A DNA stretch of 64,000 nucleotides from Takakia lepidozioides (GCA_030704615.1 CM060732.1:53239053-53303052), one strand, 5' to 3'. Positions 44,606 to 57,790 are shown, counted from the stretch's first letter. Translations and numbers: made by a program. The notes: generated by a model not told the origin, from the sequence alone.

Positions 44606-45738
44606 AAGGGAATTCCAAAAAGGCCTTGATGTGAAATGCATCGCAATTCACTTGATCACCCCCTAAAAGTGCGCAATTCAATTGAATTGCAAGGGCAATT
44701 CAATTGAACTAACCCTAATTTGCAATTCAATTGAATTGTCGGCACAGGATTCAATTGAATTGTCAACTCGCAATTCAATTGAATCGCTAGTTGGCAATTC
44801 AATTGAATTGTAATCTATAATTTTTAACTTATTTTTTGTATATAATATATAATATATATGTACATGTATATATTCAAATTATATTTATACACATATAAGA
44901 GTATAAGCTAAAAATACATGTTGCCCGTCTATTCTTGCTGGCCCTCTTTCTTGTGCCCTTGAGGAAATTGTGGAGTAGTGAAGCCACCCTCAGCCTCAGC
45001 GAGAAAGGGAGAGCCAGAGACGGAGACAGATCAACACCTTCATGTGATTCACTGGCAAAAGAAACATGGCTGGCTCCGAAAAAAACAGACAAAATCAAAC
45101 CTGACAATTGATGAAAGGCTTCCCCCTGCATCACCATGTAGTCCCCTAACACTAGTATCTCGCCCAGGACAAAGAAAACATAAAATATGTTCATCTTGAG
45201 AATTATCAAAAATTTCGATACCCTTACAAAGGTATCATGTTGAAGTTGGGATGTGTGTTCTATATACGTTTTATATATCAAACTCTTACACGTTGATACT
45301 CTTACATTGGTATCATGTTTGGTATATGTACATAGCCATATATTGGCACCAACATCCACAAAGAGAGACAATCCCGCTTTTACAAGCGCGTCGTGACTTC
45401 CTCTCTCTCTCTCTCTCTCCCTCCCTCTCTCCTCTCCCCGAGGCTTATCTTGGGCTCAAGCCTTACCACGGGCAAAGGATTGACAGACGGACAGCAAGAA
45501 TAGACGGGCAACATGTATTTTTAGCTTATACCTGTGTATGTATATATGTATAATTTAAATATATATATATATATATATATATTATATACAGAAATAAGTT
45601 AAAAATTATAGATTACAATTCAATTGAATTGCGAATTGGCAATTCAATTAGGGTTAGTTCAATTGAATTGCGCACTTTTAGGGGGTGATCAAGTGAATGG
45701 CGATGCATTTCACATCAAGGCCTTTTTGGAATTCCCTA
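44606..45738. mobile_element. Foldback element with ~330-bp inverted arms built on a 16-bp palindrome
   Basis: The left arm (about 44606-44945) and right arm (about 45490-45738) are inverted copies. Both run from AGGGAATTCCAAAAAGGCC through GATGTGAAATGCATCGC, several copies of CAATTCAATTGAATTG, an AT-rich stretch, and on to CAGCAAGAATAGACGGGC. AGACTCT flanks both sides (44599-44605; 45738-45744) and is the likely target duplication. The 16-bp self-complementary unit occurs about seven times on the left and about four on the right, so the right arm has lost some. The unique centre (about 44946-45480) has no recognised gene. Confidence 0.85.
45400..45430 (+). repeat. CT-rich microsatellite in the foldback element centre
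   Basis: A run of CT dinucleotides followed by CCCT units is visible. An (AT)n tract also lies at about 45560-45583. Confidence 0.7.
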
Positions 45739-46734
45739 GACTCTCCTGATATTAGTGGGACTTGGTGTTCAAATTTCCAATACCTCTGTATTTTATCGAT
45801 AGTAAGGTGGTTTGGATGATAAAGTTCATAAATATGGAAAAGGTGGCTGTGTTAGGAGGGCAAAAGGGTGATTGCAGAGGAATGAAGATAAAAAGGGTGG
45901 TAGAGGTTTACAAAACAGAATGAAAATGTCACTTATTCATTTTTGGGGGATGAAAGGATACGTCGGCAAGTTGAGGACCTCTTGGACTATGTTTTAGATT
46001 CATTCGCCCAACACCCAATCCAGATCTCATATTCTCGCCACATATTTCGACCCTGTATTTTGTACCAGCGCCATACGTGCTCCTCTAAGGTTCTCAAGGA
46101 CGCCACTTGTGCTACAATGTAAATACCTTAAAAGAAACGCTGAAGCTCATGACATAAACTTTCTTCACATGATATATATATATATCCCTGCTGGTACAGT
46201 ACCTCAATCAACTCCTACATATTGCAAGCAACCTTCAGAAAGTCCTTGGAAATCCTTAGAAGAAGAAGTCAAACCCCGGGGGCTCTGTATAGGATTTCTC
46301 TGTAATAAGACGGCGAGCAAACAACGAAGAAGAAACCCCTTCTGCAGAGAGTGACACGGCAGGCACGCCTCTGACGCGTACATGCGTGGATCCAGCTCAC
46401 ACGAATGAGCGCTGAGAGAGAAGGGACGACGAAGAAGCGGCTAAGTATCTCAGATGCAGCTTTGTAACGTCCCACTCTGCCTTACCGTTTATCACTTCGT
46501 CTCTCCACTGTCCGGCCTGCATGTCGGCTTCGAGTGCTCCTGTCTGACCCTGCTGTTGCTTGGGTGGCAGAGAATCTCGTGCAAAGCGTAGTTTGTATGG
46601 GTGCCTAGTGCCTGGTGGCCGTTGTTTGTATGCCTTGGGGTGAAGTGTGGGCCGAGCCTCTGTTGGGTTGTTGAAGTAGAGGGCGTTGTTGGGCGTCGTC
46701 GATTGAGAGGCTGGCAAGTGAGGAGAAGGGTGCA
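45739..46734. other. Upstream region of the tetraspanin gene
   Basis: No other gene is recognised. The minus-strand ORFs at 46269-46475 and 46397-46735 overlap the presumed 5' UTR and promoter and lack family similarity. Confidence 0.4.
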
Positions 46735-47944
46735 ATGGGGATAAGCAACAATCTAACGGGGATTCTGAACTTCGTCACTACGGTGTTGTCCTTGCCAATC
46801 ATCGGAGTGGGGATATGGCTGGCGACAAAGCATAACACAGACTGTGTGCGCTTTTTGCAATGGCCTATTATCATCATAGGCATCTTCATCTTAGTGGTAT
46901 CCTTGGCAGGATTTGTGGGGGCGTGCTGGCGGGTATCCTGCTTGCTCTGGTTGTACCTCTTCGTCATGTTTCTGCTCATCCTTCTACTTTTTGTCTTCAC
47001 CATCTTCGCGTTTGTAGTCACGAATTCTGGCGCAGGCCAGGCTACGAGTGGAAGGGGCTACAAGGAGTATAGGCTTGGCGATTATAGTCACTGGTTGCAG
47101 AAGCGCGTAGACAATGCAGGGAACTGGCAGAAGATCAGGAGTTGCCTCAGCGACGCCAAAGTGTGCAGCAACCTAGATGCGGAGTACCCCACCGCTAATT
47201 CCTTCAATGCAGCTCATCTCACACCTCTTCAGGTTTTTTTCCTTCTCTGTTACCTGCTCTGGTTTATGTTGATGTGTCATTCTCACCGCGACATGGAATG
47301 GTGGTGGTGATACCGTTGAGAATTCGTGGAACTGGGCTTGCATGGGAACACCAAAAAGAGCTATGGTTGGCCTAGTGTCCTCGAATAGTAGACGTCTTTT
47401 CTGAAAGTGTTTGCCCCTCTCGCTGGGAGAGAGTCTCTAAATTAGTCTTCCGGACTATCATCTCCTTAGCAGCGGTGAAAACTCACCTAACCACTGCCTC
47501 TAGGGCAGTCCAGAATGTCTCTTTCTTGTACTCGCATGTGTCGGTGTTGTGAAAGGTTTTGTTCATTGTAACTACAACGTTGCGAATCATAGACTTGAAG
47601 GAGCCTGTAATTTGTGGTTTGTGCAGTCGGGATGTTGCAAGCCACCCTCGTCATGCGGTTTCACTTACGTCAACGCAACCGAATGGACCAAAACTGCTGC
47701 CACTTCAACAGACTCGGATTGCAGCACTTGGAGTAACACTGGAACAAGTCTCTGCTTTGACTGCAACTCATGCAAAGCCGGTGTGCTGCAAAACTTGAAG
47801 CAAGATTGGCGCAAGGTGGCAATTGTAAACATAGTGGTGCTGGTGTTTCTCATTATTGCATACTCCGTGGGTTGTTGTGCTTTCCGCAACGCGCGAAGGG
47901 CCGGTCACTACAGCGGGTATGGCAAAGGCCCTGGTTACCCTTGA
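46735..47944 (+). CDS. Tetraspanin, plant TET family (2 exons)
   Basis: Tetraspanins are four-pass membrane proteins that organise microdomains at the plasma membrane. The exons are 46735-47232 and 47627-47944 (271 aa), joined in phase 0 at ...HLTPLQ / SGCCKPP. Transmembrane segments lie at about 7-28, 42-64, 69-97 and 223-246. The large extracellular loop, about 98-222, has the plant hallmark GCCKPPSSCGF at residues 168-178, with further cysteines (DCSTW, LCFDC, CKAG). The start MGISNNLTGILNF and the tyrosine/glycine-rich tail (GHYSGYGKGPGYP) are typical. The single intron just before GCCK is the usual plant position as I recall it. No defect is seen. Confidence 0.94.
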
Positions 47945-49511
47945 TTTTTTGATGAGTACACGTTTTCGGTCATGGTGAGTGGCTGTGTCTAAAAGGCATT
48001 GTTTCTTTGCAAGCAAGCCACGCACTTGTGTGGACCGAACTGCAGAAAGATGCGCTTCCTTCTTACAAAGACTGCAGGTGGGAGCTGTAAATACTGAACG
48101 TTTGTAGCGCTTCATTGGCAATTCTGATGACCAAAGCCACATTCTCGCTTGGACTGAACATTAGTTGTATCCTACTTCGGCAAGCTTGATTTTTTTCAAA
48201 CACTATGCAGCAGGTAGAACTGCAACAGGAGTGGAGGCAGTGTAAAAGTATGGAGTGACTGAATGCAGAATATTGTCCAACCATCACTTTTTCGGTATTG
48301 TTTTCACTATTTGTTTGAGCAAGGACAACAAAACATGTAGTCCCTTGCAAACTCCCCATCACATGCTTGGATTGGCTTTTATTGTGGCAGTTTGGAACCA
48401 GTTGCTTTTGGGTCTAAGGCAATGCATTGTGTGTCGGTGATTTCATCTGGAACTAGACCAAGTCATGAGATAGTTTACAAGTACCAATCTATGTAGACAC
48501 ACCAAAGCTGCATCAGTACAAAGACTGTCACGTCACTTGCCATTCCGATCCTTCGTCTCTGTACTGGAACTGTATACGTCCACACACTCTGTTTAATGGG
48601 TCAAGAGCCAGCTTGTGGGGCCTATCATTTTTTTAAACAGAAGATCGTTCCATCACCTTCCCACCTTAAGCATTTAAAGGAACTGCTCCAAATTCAACTT
48701 ACCACGAAAGTGGAAACCTGAAATTTGAAAGTGGAAGATGGGGTCAGTGGTGGTGACCAGGGTGCAGAGATGTTTTATTCACTCTTTGGTATTGCAATGT
48801 GGGCCCTACCTTCACGAACCACCTTCAATGTTGCACGTCTGCTCTGGCACTGTTCTCCCATTCAGAGTCGTGTCTGCAGTAGGAAGTTGCACATGACAGG
48901 ATACCAGAGGTCTCATGTGGGGTCGTTATTCTTAGTCATCAGCTGCTTTGCAGAGAAAGTAAAAGATTTTTTCTTCATGGTATGTTGTGTTGGAGTCCCA
49001 ACATGCAGATCTGAAGCCCTAGCCTAGCGTTTGCTTGAAAATCCGAAGCTTCGTCCCTGCCGCGTGGACGGAACGGAACCATGCAAATACATCAACGTCC
49101 GTCTATCAGGGCAGCACCGGTCCTTGTCCCATCCCTAATCAGTACCGGGGTCTGTGCATGCTGAGAGAAAAGGGCAGAGAGAAGACAACCAAAAACTCCC
49201 CCCTTGGATCATCAGAAAGCCCAGCAAGAGAGGGTGAAGGGCGGGACTGGAAGAGAGATAAGATTGATTGCATCAGAGACTCTTCTGAGTGAAAGGGGGG
49301 AGAGATAAGAGAGAGAGAGTGATACGAAGTTGATATCGTTGACGGAAAGCCAAAGCGCTTATGAGACTCAGGTCTACTGGTTTTACATGCTAAATATAAT
49401 ATAGCAATTCACACACCACATCGCAAAGTGGGGCCGACCTTGGGGGACTGACAAACAGAACTTTGTCAAAGAGACAGGAACGGACGAGGGAGGTGATTAT
49501 TTATAGCTGCC
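47945..49511. other. Intergenic between tetraspanin and aldo/keto reductase
   Basis: It contains the tetraspanin 3' region and the aldo/keto reductase upstream region. A GA-rich run lies at 49297-49320. No gene is recognised among the short ORFs. Confidence 0.45.
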
Positions 49512-52500
49512 ATGGAGTACCGGCACTTGGGTCGCACAGGCCTGAAGGTGAGTGCGCTTAGCTATGGTGCATGGGTGAGTTTCGGCAACCAGCTGGATGT
49601 CAAGGATGCCAAGGTTCTTCTCTCCCGATGTCGTGAGGCAGGCGTCAACTTCTTCGACAATGCCGAGGTGTATGCGAACGGGCGAGCTGAAGAGATTATG
49701 GGCTCCGCCATCAAGGAGCTCGGATGGAAACGATCTGACATTGTGGTGTCCACCAAGATTTTCTGGGGTGGACAGGGCCCCAATGACAAGGGTCTCTCCC
49801 GAAAGCACATTGTTGAAGGCTTAAAGGTGACTTATAAGATTGCATTATGTTTTCTGAGCCAGAGATAAGTAATCTGTACTGAGACCTACCCTGGAATCGG
49901 ATCCGGTTGTTGTACTGCCTTTACTCAGCAAACTCGCACTCTGTCTTGAAAAAATAACTTCTAGAGGATCTTTCCACGCTGGCACAGGAAGATCTATGAA
50001 CTCGGATGTCCATGCCCGTTTTCTTGCCAGCAGTTAACCAAGATCTGCCATGTGTGGATCCAAGCAGGATGTCATGCCTAATTTCTATCTTTCTCAACCT
50101 CACTTACCAAGCACAGTCTGGGAAAGATCTCTCAAAATATCTTCGTACAACTTGTTCATTTGTATTGCAGGCATCCCTCAAGCGCCTGGATATGGAGTAT
50201 GTCGACCTCCTCTATTGCCACCGTCCGGATGTGTCCACCCCAATGGAGGAGACCGTGCGTGCCATGAACTGGGTTATTGACCAAGGGTGGGCATTTTACT
50301 GGGGAACAAGTGAATGGAGCGCACAGCAAATTACAGAGGCTTGGGAAGTGGCACACAAACTGGACCTTATCGGACCTGCAATGGAGCAACCGGAGTACAA
50401 TCTCTTGGCCCGTGACAAGGTAACGTCTAATTCACCACAGTCTGCTCGGTAAGGAGAGGGTTGCTACAAACTATTCCTTATGTTCTGGTGTGCTTCCTCT
50501 CAAGGTAGCTGACCAGATGAGACCACCACCTTGAATAAATCTCATCCCAAGAAGTGAGATGTTGCACAACGTTGTATTTGAAATGACAGGAACACCAAGT
50601 CCTGAAGTGATGATTCTGCAAGGAGTGTGACTTTGCAATCTCATTATGCACCTTGTCTCTTGCTAGTGCTGATTTAAGAAATGGCGTGATACTCTTTGCA
50701 GGTAGAAGTGGAGTATGCGCCACTCTACAAGCGGTATGGGTTGGGCCTTACTACGTGGAGCCCATTAGCCTCTGGTGTGCTTTCTGGAAAGTATAGCAAA
50801 GGCAATGTCCCAGAAGGCAGCCGTTTTGCACTTGAAAACTACAAGGTTGGTTTTCTTCATTTCTTCGTTTCTAATTGTTTGCAAATTTAATAGCAGCTTT
50901 GGTTGGCTTGTGGTATTTTCCATCACCTGTGTCTTGAAATTGTATCAAATACAATGTGGTTATCCATTACCCATGTCTACAATACATAACCTCTGACCAA
51001 GAGAAAATCCCAGCATCTGTTTCTCTGTTTCTTCAAAATCTTTGATGAACGAGTGGAAATGGAAGAGCAAATGAAGGGCCTTTCCATGCTGGACTCTATG
51101 CTGAAGTCACTAAGTAGGGTAGCCTGCCTATCTCAGTACTGACTCCTGCTTCGTAATGCGGACCTAAATTTGACTTGGAGGAGCACCGCAAGTACCGAAC
51201 CATGTTTCTGGTAGTGAAATACCAGAAGACCATGAAATCTTTTGCAAGCGTCATCTGCAGCATCAAGTTTTCACGGTCATATAGTTTTTCAAGTATTTTA
51301 TCGGCACATTTGCGAAATTGTTCCAAGTGGAGAACATAAACCGATTGGAAAAACAAGAGCTGGAGAAGCACCTCATTACAAAACAACAGACATTACAGAA
51401 GACCTCAGAATATCGAATTTCAAAATTCCAAACCATTCCGTTTATTGGTTGAAGCACCTTCCCTTTTGAAGCTCTTTTACCATCTCTCCAGCCTGTGGGC
51501 TTATGGCCAGGATAGATTTTCTGAAACAATGCAGTTGGTATTCTTCACAAATGAGCCTGCATATCTTACAGTGATTTGACCCAGGTAAGAGAAAGGGAAC
51601 CCATGTGTCCACATTTTTTAGTGCATTGCAAATGGTATTCTTCTAAAATTAGAGGCCCACAGCAATGCACGCAAAACCTGTCTCTGAACTAGGAGGTTTA
51701 GAGTTTCCAGTACTTGCTCTAGCCTCTCAAATTGGGTGAAAACCTTGGTATCAAAGTGAAGTATTTCTGGCAAATTTTTGGAAAGCCAAAATCAATTTAC
51801 TCCCGAAGGGAGGTCCCACCTTGTTCTCCTCCCTTGCATCCAAATAGGGCGTAAGGATAACGGCAAGCGAAGTTATGAGTACATGATCTCAATATGTGGT
51901 TGTGTGCAGAGTCTGGCAAGCAGATCACTTGTGGATGATATTTTGACCAAAGTAGACGGATTGAAGCCGATTGCAGCACAGCTCGGAGTGCCCATGTCAC
52001 AGTTGGCCATAGCATGGTGTGCATCCAACCCAAACATCAGCTCTGTCATAACTGGCGCAACCAACGAGCATCAGGTAAGGCTAATCTTTTGTGCACAATC
52101 AGAGCTTCAATTAATGACACAATGCACTTGTTCTGAGATTGTCTTGAATTTTGTCTCCAGTGGAATGCTAGGATGTTCTACTTAGTCATACAGAGAGGGA
52201 GACTCCTGTGAAGCAAGCATAACTTACAGTGTCACTGCACCCCGAAGTCATATAGATTATACACATCTCTTGAAGTTATTCGATTGGAAGGGCTTCTTAC
52301 TGTAAGCATTGTTCTATAAGGTCTTATTAAGTGATTGCAATGTGGAGCCAATTCATTCTGCAATCAAGAACAGAGTCATTGTGTTTCAATTGATGGGTGA
52401 AAGCAAGATCATTCAATACCCCTAGTTGGATGGATACAGGTAATCGAGAACATGAAGTCGCTGGAGATTCTACCCAAGTTAACCCCTGATGTGTTGGAGA

Positions 52501-52553
52501 AGATTGAGGCGATCGTCAAAACCAAACCCAAACAACCAGACCAGTATAGATAA
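49512..52553 (+). CDS. KAB1: Voltage-gated potassium channel beta subunit-like aldo/keto reductase, KAB1 type (5 exons)
   Basis: KAB1 proteins are NADPH-binding aldo/keto reductases that associate with Shaker-type potassium channels. The exons are 49512-49826, 50171-50419, 50702-50845, 51910-52074 and 52440-52553, all phase-0 junctions, giving exactly 328 aa, the length I recall for Arabidopsis KAB1. Visible features are [14 protein letters not shown] at the start, the catalytic tetrad D49, Y54 (DNAEVYANG), K82 (STKIFWG) and H122 (LYCHRPD), the motif [10 protein letters not shown], the loop [15 protein letters not shown], and the coenzyme-binding ITGAT near the end. The C-terminus is KPKQPDQYR. 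The third intron is about 1.06 kb, the longest. No defects are seen. Whether it acts mainly as a channel subunit or as an enzyme cannot be told from sequence. Confidence 0.95.
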
Positions 52554-52904
52554 ACCATACACAGAAAAATTTGAAGGAGAGATGCTCAGAAAGCAGGAGG
52601 TAAACAGGAAAGACTTATAAGGTTTATTTATGTCTGCCAAGCTCAGTAGGAATGTGCCTTTTTTGTGAGGGTGCTGCAACTGCTGGATGGTTAAAAAGTC
52701 ATTCATGACACGGGAAATAAAATTTTCTGGAGCTGGAAGATGGAACTATGTATTCCCGAAAAGTATAACGTTGGCATCATCTACTGTTGTGATGAAAGTT
52801 TTTCAAAAGTTGTCTCCCCTCATTCAATATCTGTGACACGATCCCTGCATAGTTTAGAGTCTAGCCCAAGTGCATAGACATGGCTTCCTCATTTCTGTCC
52901 AGTC

Positions 52905-53090
52905 TCCAGCAGGTGCTAGAGAAGAGAAATTCAAAGACATCAAGATCGTTGAGGCATTCTGTTGAACTCTTGGTGAGCATCCATGATGCTCCCGCACTTA
53001 ACATACATGTTAACAAGGGTGCTGAGGAGAAAAACACCTTGCCTGCTGTATCCATGAACCTTCTGATTGATTTCTGGACAGTAGAGAAAG
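52905..53090 (-). pseudogene. PPR gene fragment
   Basis: Read on the minus strand, this carries LLSTLVNMYVKCGSIMDAHQ then FNRMPQRS followed by a stop. It closely matches the first repeat of the DYW gene at 3059-5287 (residues 104-132) at both DNA and protein level. No flanking PPR motifs or start codon are visible, so it is a short relic, not a gene. Confidence 0.75.
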
Positions 53091-53594
53091 TAAACTTAGA
53101 AGAATCAAATCAAACATGGGCCATCAGTAAGAAAACATAAAACACCCACTCCCTTGAAATAAAACCCAAAAAGGCACTGCAGAAAATAGGCTTCTAGGGT
53201 TTGCAGAGTGTATGGATGTAAAAGACGAGGTGGAGGTCAAAACCCGTATGGGGAACGGAGAGTGACAAGAGAGAGACGACAGAGCGCATTAGGGTTGGGC
53301 AATGTTCACTGCCACACCGTCGGTAAAGCGCGAGCTCTCTTGTGCCCTTCTCTTTCGTCTTATGGGCTATGGTAGCACTCCAGCTCTAGCGGCAGCTGGA
53401 GAGACACCCTGCATCCCGCTGCTGCCTGGGCTGAGCGTAAGTTACCGAAACGGCCGCCAATCATGAGTGCAAGCCGGCCAACCTCACCTGCACGCAGTGT
53501 TAGTTGATATGGCTTAGAAATTCCAGTGTCCCATCCGCAGTCTAGGTCTTGAGGGCTTTTAGGCACATCAGGTCTCGGAAGTGGCTGCGAGGAA

Positions 53595-55747
53595 ATGGAT
53601 CGAAGGCAGGGGCAGGGAGGGAGGGTGATGGACCGCATGGCTCAGGTACGGGGGGGTGGGAGTCTTAGCCCAGCGCAGCAAGGACGCTTCCGCTCACATT
53701 TGACCCCTCCACAACGTGGTGCGTACTTGGAGCATTCTCAGCATGAGGAGCGTAGCGGTCAGGCATACAGAGCTCCTGCATACCCGGCATCACCACCCAC
53801 TGCCATTCCCAGCCTGTCCTCTGGCCAGGGCTTCTACACTGTGGAATCGCTGTTGGGTGCTACGACGCTGCCTCCCCCAACACGCATGCCGGCCCTTCCC
53901 TTTCAAGACATGGGTGGCTATAGGCGAGGCAATCCTGGGCTCGCCCCTAAGGACTATCCGGATATGCTTGTAACTGGACGGCCTGCTCCTTACCCTGTCG
54001 AGCAGCCAGGCGTAGATTTCGATTTTGTGGATAATCAGATGTACAACGGACCTGGCGGGTACCCTGAACGTCCACCTTCTGCTGTGCATCATATTTCTGG
54101 CCCAGGCCCTGTCTTTGGATGGCCCCGGGAATGGGAACAAGGACGAGATCGTCAGTGGGGATGGGATGAGAGGCGTGAGTACGAGCGCCAACAAGAGAGA
54201 GAGCCTCGTGTGAATGAGGTCAGTCTCCCTGGAAATCGTGGATATTTCCACTTCGGTGTCTTAGTTACTTCTGCAGACATCTGGTATTCGTAATTGATAT
54301 CCATTAACATTAAGAACCAATAAATAGCTTCCCCTTTCATGGTTTTAATATCAGCCGAGCCTTTTCAATCAGGCTGACATTCCCGATATACACTGTCCAA
54401 TACGTGATAAAAGTTTTTTGTCAGCTCGTGGATGTCTCTTACTCAAGGACTTGGTGATCTTGCAGTCCACGCAGTCTTCACTGATAATTGACTCCTGTGA
54501 ACTATGAAGATGTGTGCATTGTACATTTTTCGTGTGAGACTGCACGCAGAAGTGAGCAATGATACTGTGGGATTGTCATTGGCCTGCAGACATCGTGTTC
54601 AGGGATTGCTAAATAAACCCTAATTTAATGAATCTCTCTCTTGAGATATAGACTGATTACACATGATGTAGCATGGGGAGCGTTTTCAGTTGTCACGTAA
54701 GAAAGCACCTCAGTTTGTCTTAATTGAAGTAGCTGGATTAGTGCCCCTATTTGTGATTCAACATCTTCTGTTTACTCATCTCCTGCATGTTTTATTAACA
54801 TACTGAGCAATTCTGATATGTGTCCTAGAACAAGGTGGATCTGATTGTTGGTTACTCCGCCTTTAATTGATGGCCACCTGTAAGCTGGTCATTTTTATGC
54901 TGGATGAAAGGGGGACTATCGGTTACATGGCTTGGCCTTAGCTTGGAGTTGCTTGCTAAAAAGGGCTTATCTGTTGATTATGCAGAGGTTTCCAGATCGT
55001 GGACCTGCCAAGAAAGTGCGTCCCTTTCCCAAGAAGTTACCACCACAACCTGCAAAGCACATTCCTATCCCAGGCAGCAAACTGAAAAAGAAGCCAGGAA
55101 CAGTGACAGGACCTGGAGGGGCAGGTTGGTGTGCATTGTGTGAGGTGGAATGCAATACAGCTGACATGCTGCGCCAGCATCTTGCTGGCAAACGCCATCG
55201 CAGAAACGTGGTGAAGTTGGACACTGATTCAGAAGCAGGCCCACTTGAGGCCAATGGGTCCAAGAGCATGCCAACTGGCACCTCTGAACAGGTCTTAGAT
55301 TCAGGAAAACGAAATTCCACATTGCAGAGTGGATCAGCTCATGAAGATGTGGTGTTGAAGAAGCCACGGCTGATGGATCAATGTGACAAGGCCAATGAAC
55401 TCTCTGTTGCTGGCATTGCCTCAGGTATGAAAAGACAACCTGCCTCAACCTCAGCAATGTCACAAGTAGAGAAAATGGATGGCTATGGTAGTACTTCGGC
55501 TCAGCCAGAGAGGGACAAGAATGCAGGGAACGTGTTTTCTTCAGTATCTGGAGAGCAACATGACCTGGCTGTAAGCTGCAGGGATGTATCGCATAGCAAG
55601 ACTATGGAGGCAGGTGACAAGATTGTGCAAGAGGTGCCCCTTAAGGGGTTGGGGGATGAGGGAGTTGAATTAGCTCATTGCAATGAGAGTGAGAGACAGC
55701 CAGAGCCACAGATTCTTGTGGAGAGAGTTGCAGGGAGCAGAAATTAG
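53595..55747 (+). CDS. Proline/glycine-rich protein with one U1-type C2H2 zinc finger (2 exons)
   Basis: The exons are 53595-54218 and 54986-55747 (461 aa), joined in phase 0 at ...PRVNE / RFPDRG. The first exon is low-complexity, rich in Pro, Gly, Arg and Tyr (RGGGSLSPAQQ, PYPVEQPG, then a charged REWEQGRDRQ stretch). The second starts with a basic Lys/Pro region resembling a nuclear signal (KKVRPFPKKLPPQPAKH, KLKKKPG). It then has one C2H2 finger, C257-x2-C260-x12-H273-x5-H279 (WCALCEVEC...HLAGKRH), the spacing of U1/matrin-type fingers that bind RNA or double-stranded RNA. A polar tail follows without further domains. A nuclear RNA-processing role is plausible, but the exact family is not recognised. 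The start could be residue 1 or the Met at 12. Confidence 0.8.
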
Positions 55748-57373
55748 GCCTCTTGTAGGAAACATGGTTGAGACCATTTAAGAACGTCCTGACACAGTTT
55801 CAGCACGAAGGTTGATCGTAGACCAGTTATTGTGCTTCAATGTCTGCTATGTGCACCTGTCCAGAAGTCACGGAATATTTTTCAACGGAGCCCTGACCTT
55901 CACACCATCTTCCTCAGCCTTCAAGATGCTCGATGAAATTTTGTTTCTATACAATTTGACTAAATCAGGTTTGTGGACGTGTACTCTCCATGATGTCAAG
56001 AAAAAGATGAGGTCGGTGGTGGGATGTCTGCAGATTTGGAACCTGCAGTTTGTGGAGGATAAATACCTCTTCAGTAATTCTCCTGGAGTACATACACAAT
56101 TTGTAAGGCCTACTGTAGACCACTGACAGCCATTGACAGACAGAAAAGTCAGTTGTAGGTCACAGGACTGGGCAGGCTTCAAACTCTAGAGAGTGAGTGT
56201 TTTATTTGGCAGTTAGTAGAGTTTCACATGCGTGGCGCTGTATCGACATGTCGTGTATATCCTGCTTTTAGCCAGGTTGGTTTTGTGCATTGCAGCTCCT
56301 TATGTGGTTTGTCTGGGACTGGAACCCCAAAATGTCCATGCCAAATAACAAATTATCCTTTTTATTTGAATGTTTGCGGGGCTTGGTGTCCATCGTTTAC
56401 CAAGAAAGGTATCACTGGGGACCTCCTGTTGATTCCTGTGATGGTATTGGGCCACTCGTACACTCCTATGGTGGTATTTCACATACCAGTTCCTCTATCA
56501 CGCATGTCTCGAGAATGCAAGTTGTTTCCTTGGAAACAAAAAGAGGTTGTATTCACCTGACCTGATGCAAACAAATAGGTCTTGGAGGTCTTGGGTCTTG
56601 GAGGTCTGGAGGTCTTGTAGATTGTAAGCATGTCATTGGCCAGCCTGTGGCTTGGAGTCTTTTCTATTTCACGGAAGTGCAGTTGTGCCACTCCTTTGTC
56701 TATGTCCCGATTGTCAGTTTTCATAGCTGTCCTTTCAGTGTTCTCCCAAACCTCCCAAAATGAGAAGGTTTTATAACACCTAGCCCATCTTGTGACAACT
56801 GGTTGGTCCGGTTGCACATACAGTCGTCACTCAAGCAAGCATCATCGCCAGATGTTGAGGACCAGTTATTGTACCCTAGAGTACCTTTCCTGGGCGATTA
56901 CCTTCCTCTAACCAGTGGATCAAATAAATGCCGGAGCACCAGTATCTCTGACCAAGTGCCCAAGTTTGCTCCATCCTTACCCAACTCCATCCTTAATAGT
57001 CCCAACCCTTTTAACCCTCACATTATTACAAATAAAGGACGAGTCATCCACCTGAGCAGCCAAAGCTTGATTGGCAAGTTGAGTGAGAGAGAGTGGTGGG
57101 AAGGTAAATTATATAGGTTTGCAAGGGCAACAGAGATCACATGGGGCTTTACATGTTGGCCTTCTGGCAATCTTGCAATGGAGAGAAAGGAAAGAGAGAA
57201 GATGCAGTTCATGACCTCTACTTGCCAAGTTATGAGGGCTATTCTTATGGGATATAACTCCTAGGGTCAGTTGTGGGATATGGAAGCTTAGTCTGACAAT
57301 CCAACCTAGGGGGATAACCTCATATCCAATCCACAACTCCAAACTTGTGAAACCAGTTGTACTGATTGGACTA
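55748..57373. other. Intergenic, no gene recognised
   Basis: Several ORFs of 60-150 aa (56228-56560, 56803-57264, and shadows) have no recognisable domain or splice context. Short tandem units of GGTCTTGGA lie at 56579-56620. Confidence 0.4.
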
Positions 57374-57790
57374 CTAGCCACACCAACTTCCACGCCTACA
57401 CGACAAGTTCATCCGGTTCTGCCCACAAGCAACGACCAGTTTCTTACTCGAGTAGCAAAGAGAAAAAGGAGTGCTCCAGATCTTGCATACAAAACATGTA
57501 TTGGGCACGTACCCGGCCTCCTTCATCAGCCCAGACAATTCTTCAGCATTGTTGATGTAATTTTTCTTCTGTCGCGAACGTATATGATGCTGCACTTCCA
57601 TACAACAGCACGCTGGATCCTCTCTAAAACCTCCGTCGGTCTGCATCATTCGTGTGGATCATACTGTCAGAAGGCATCCTGCCACACCTGGTGCGGTACC
57701 TCCACATTGCCAGGAATTCTGCCGGCACCCAGCAAAGCTCCACACACCCCAGTGTCTCGCTCTATCGGAATTTGCAGATTTAAAGCATGC
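57374..57790 (-). pseudogene. Decayed PPR gene, E/E+ region
   Basis: On the minus strand the order is that of a DYW-type PPR gene: ERDTGVCGALLGAGRIPGNVEV (compare LLGACRIHGNVEV in the intact gene), then after broken frames MEVQHHIRS...NAEELSGLMKEAGYVPNT. Frame changes and a lost DYW end mark it as a pseudogene. Sequence is too diverged from the gene at 3059-5287 to be a recent copy. Confidence 0.75.

Noticed and set aside
15884-45738. LTR retrotransposons in the gene-poor blocks
   Set aside because: No long direct repeats, primer-binding sites, or gag/pol motifs were seen.
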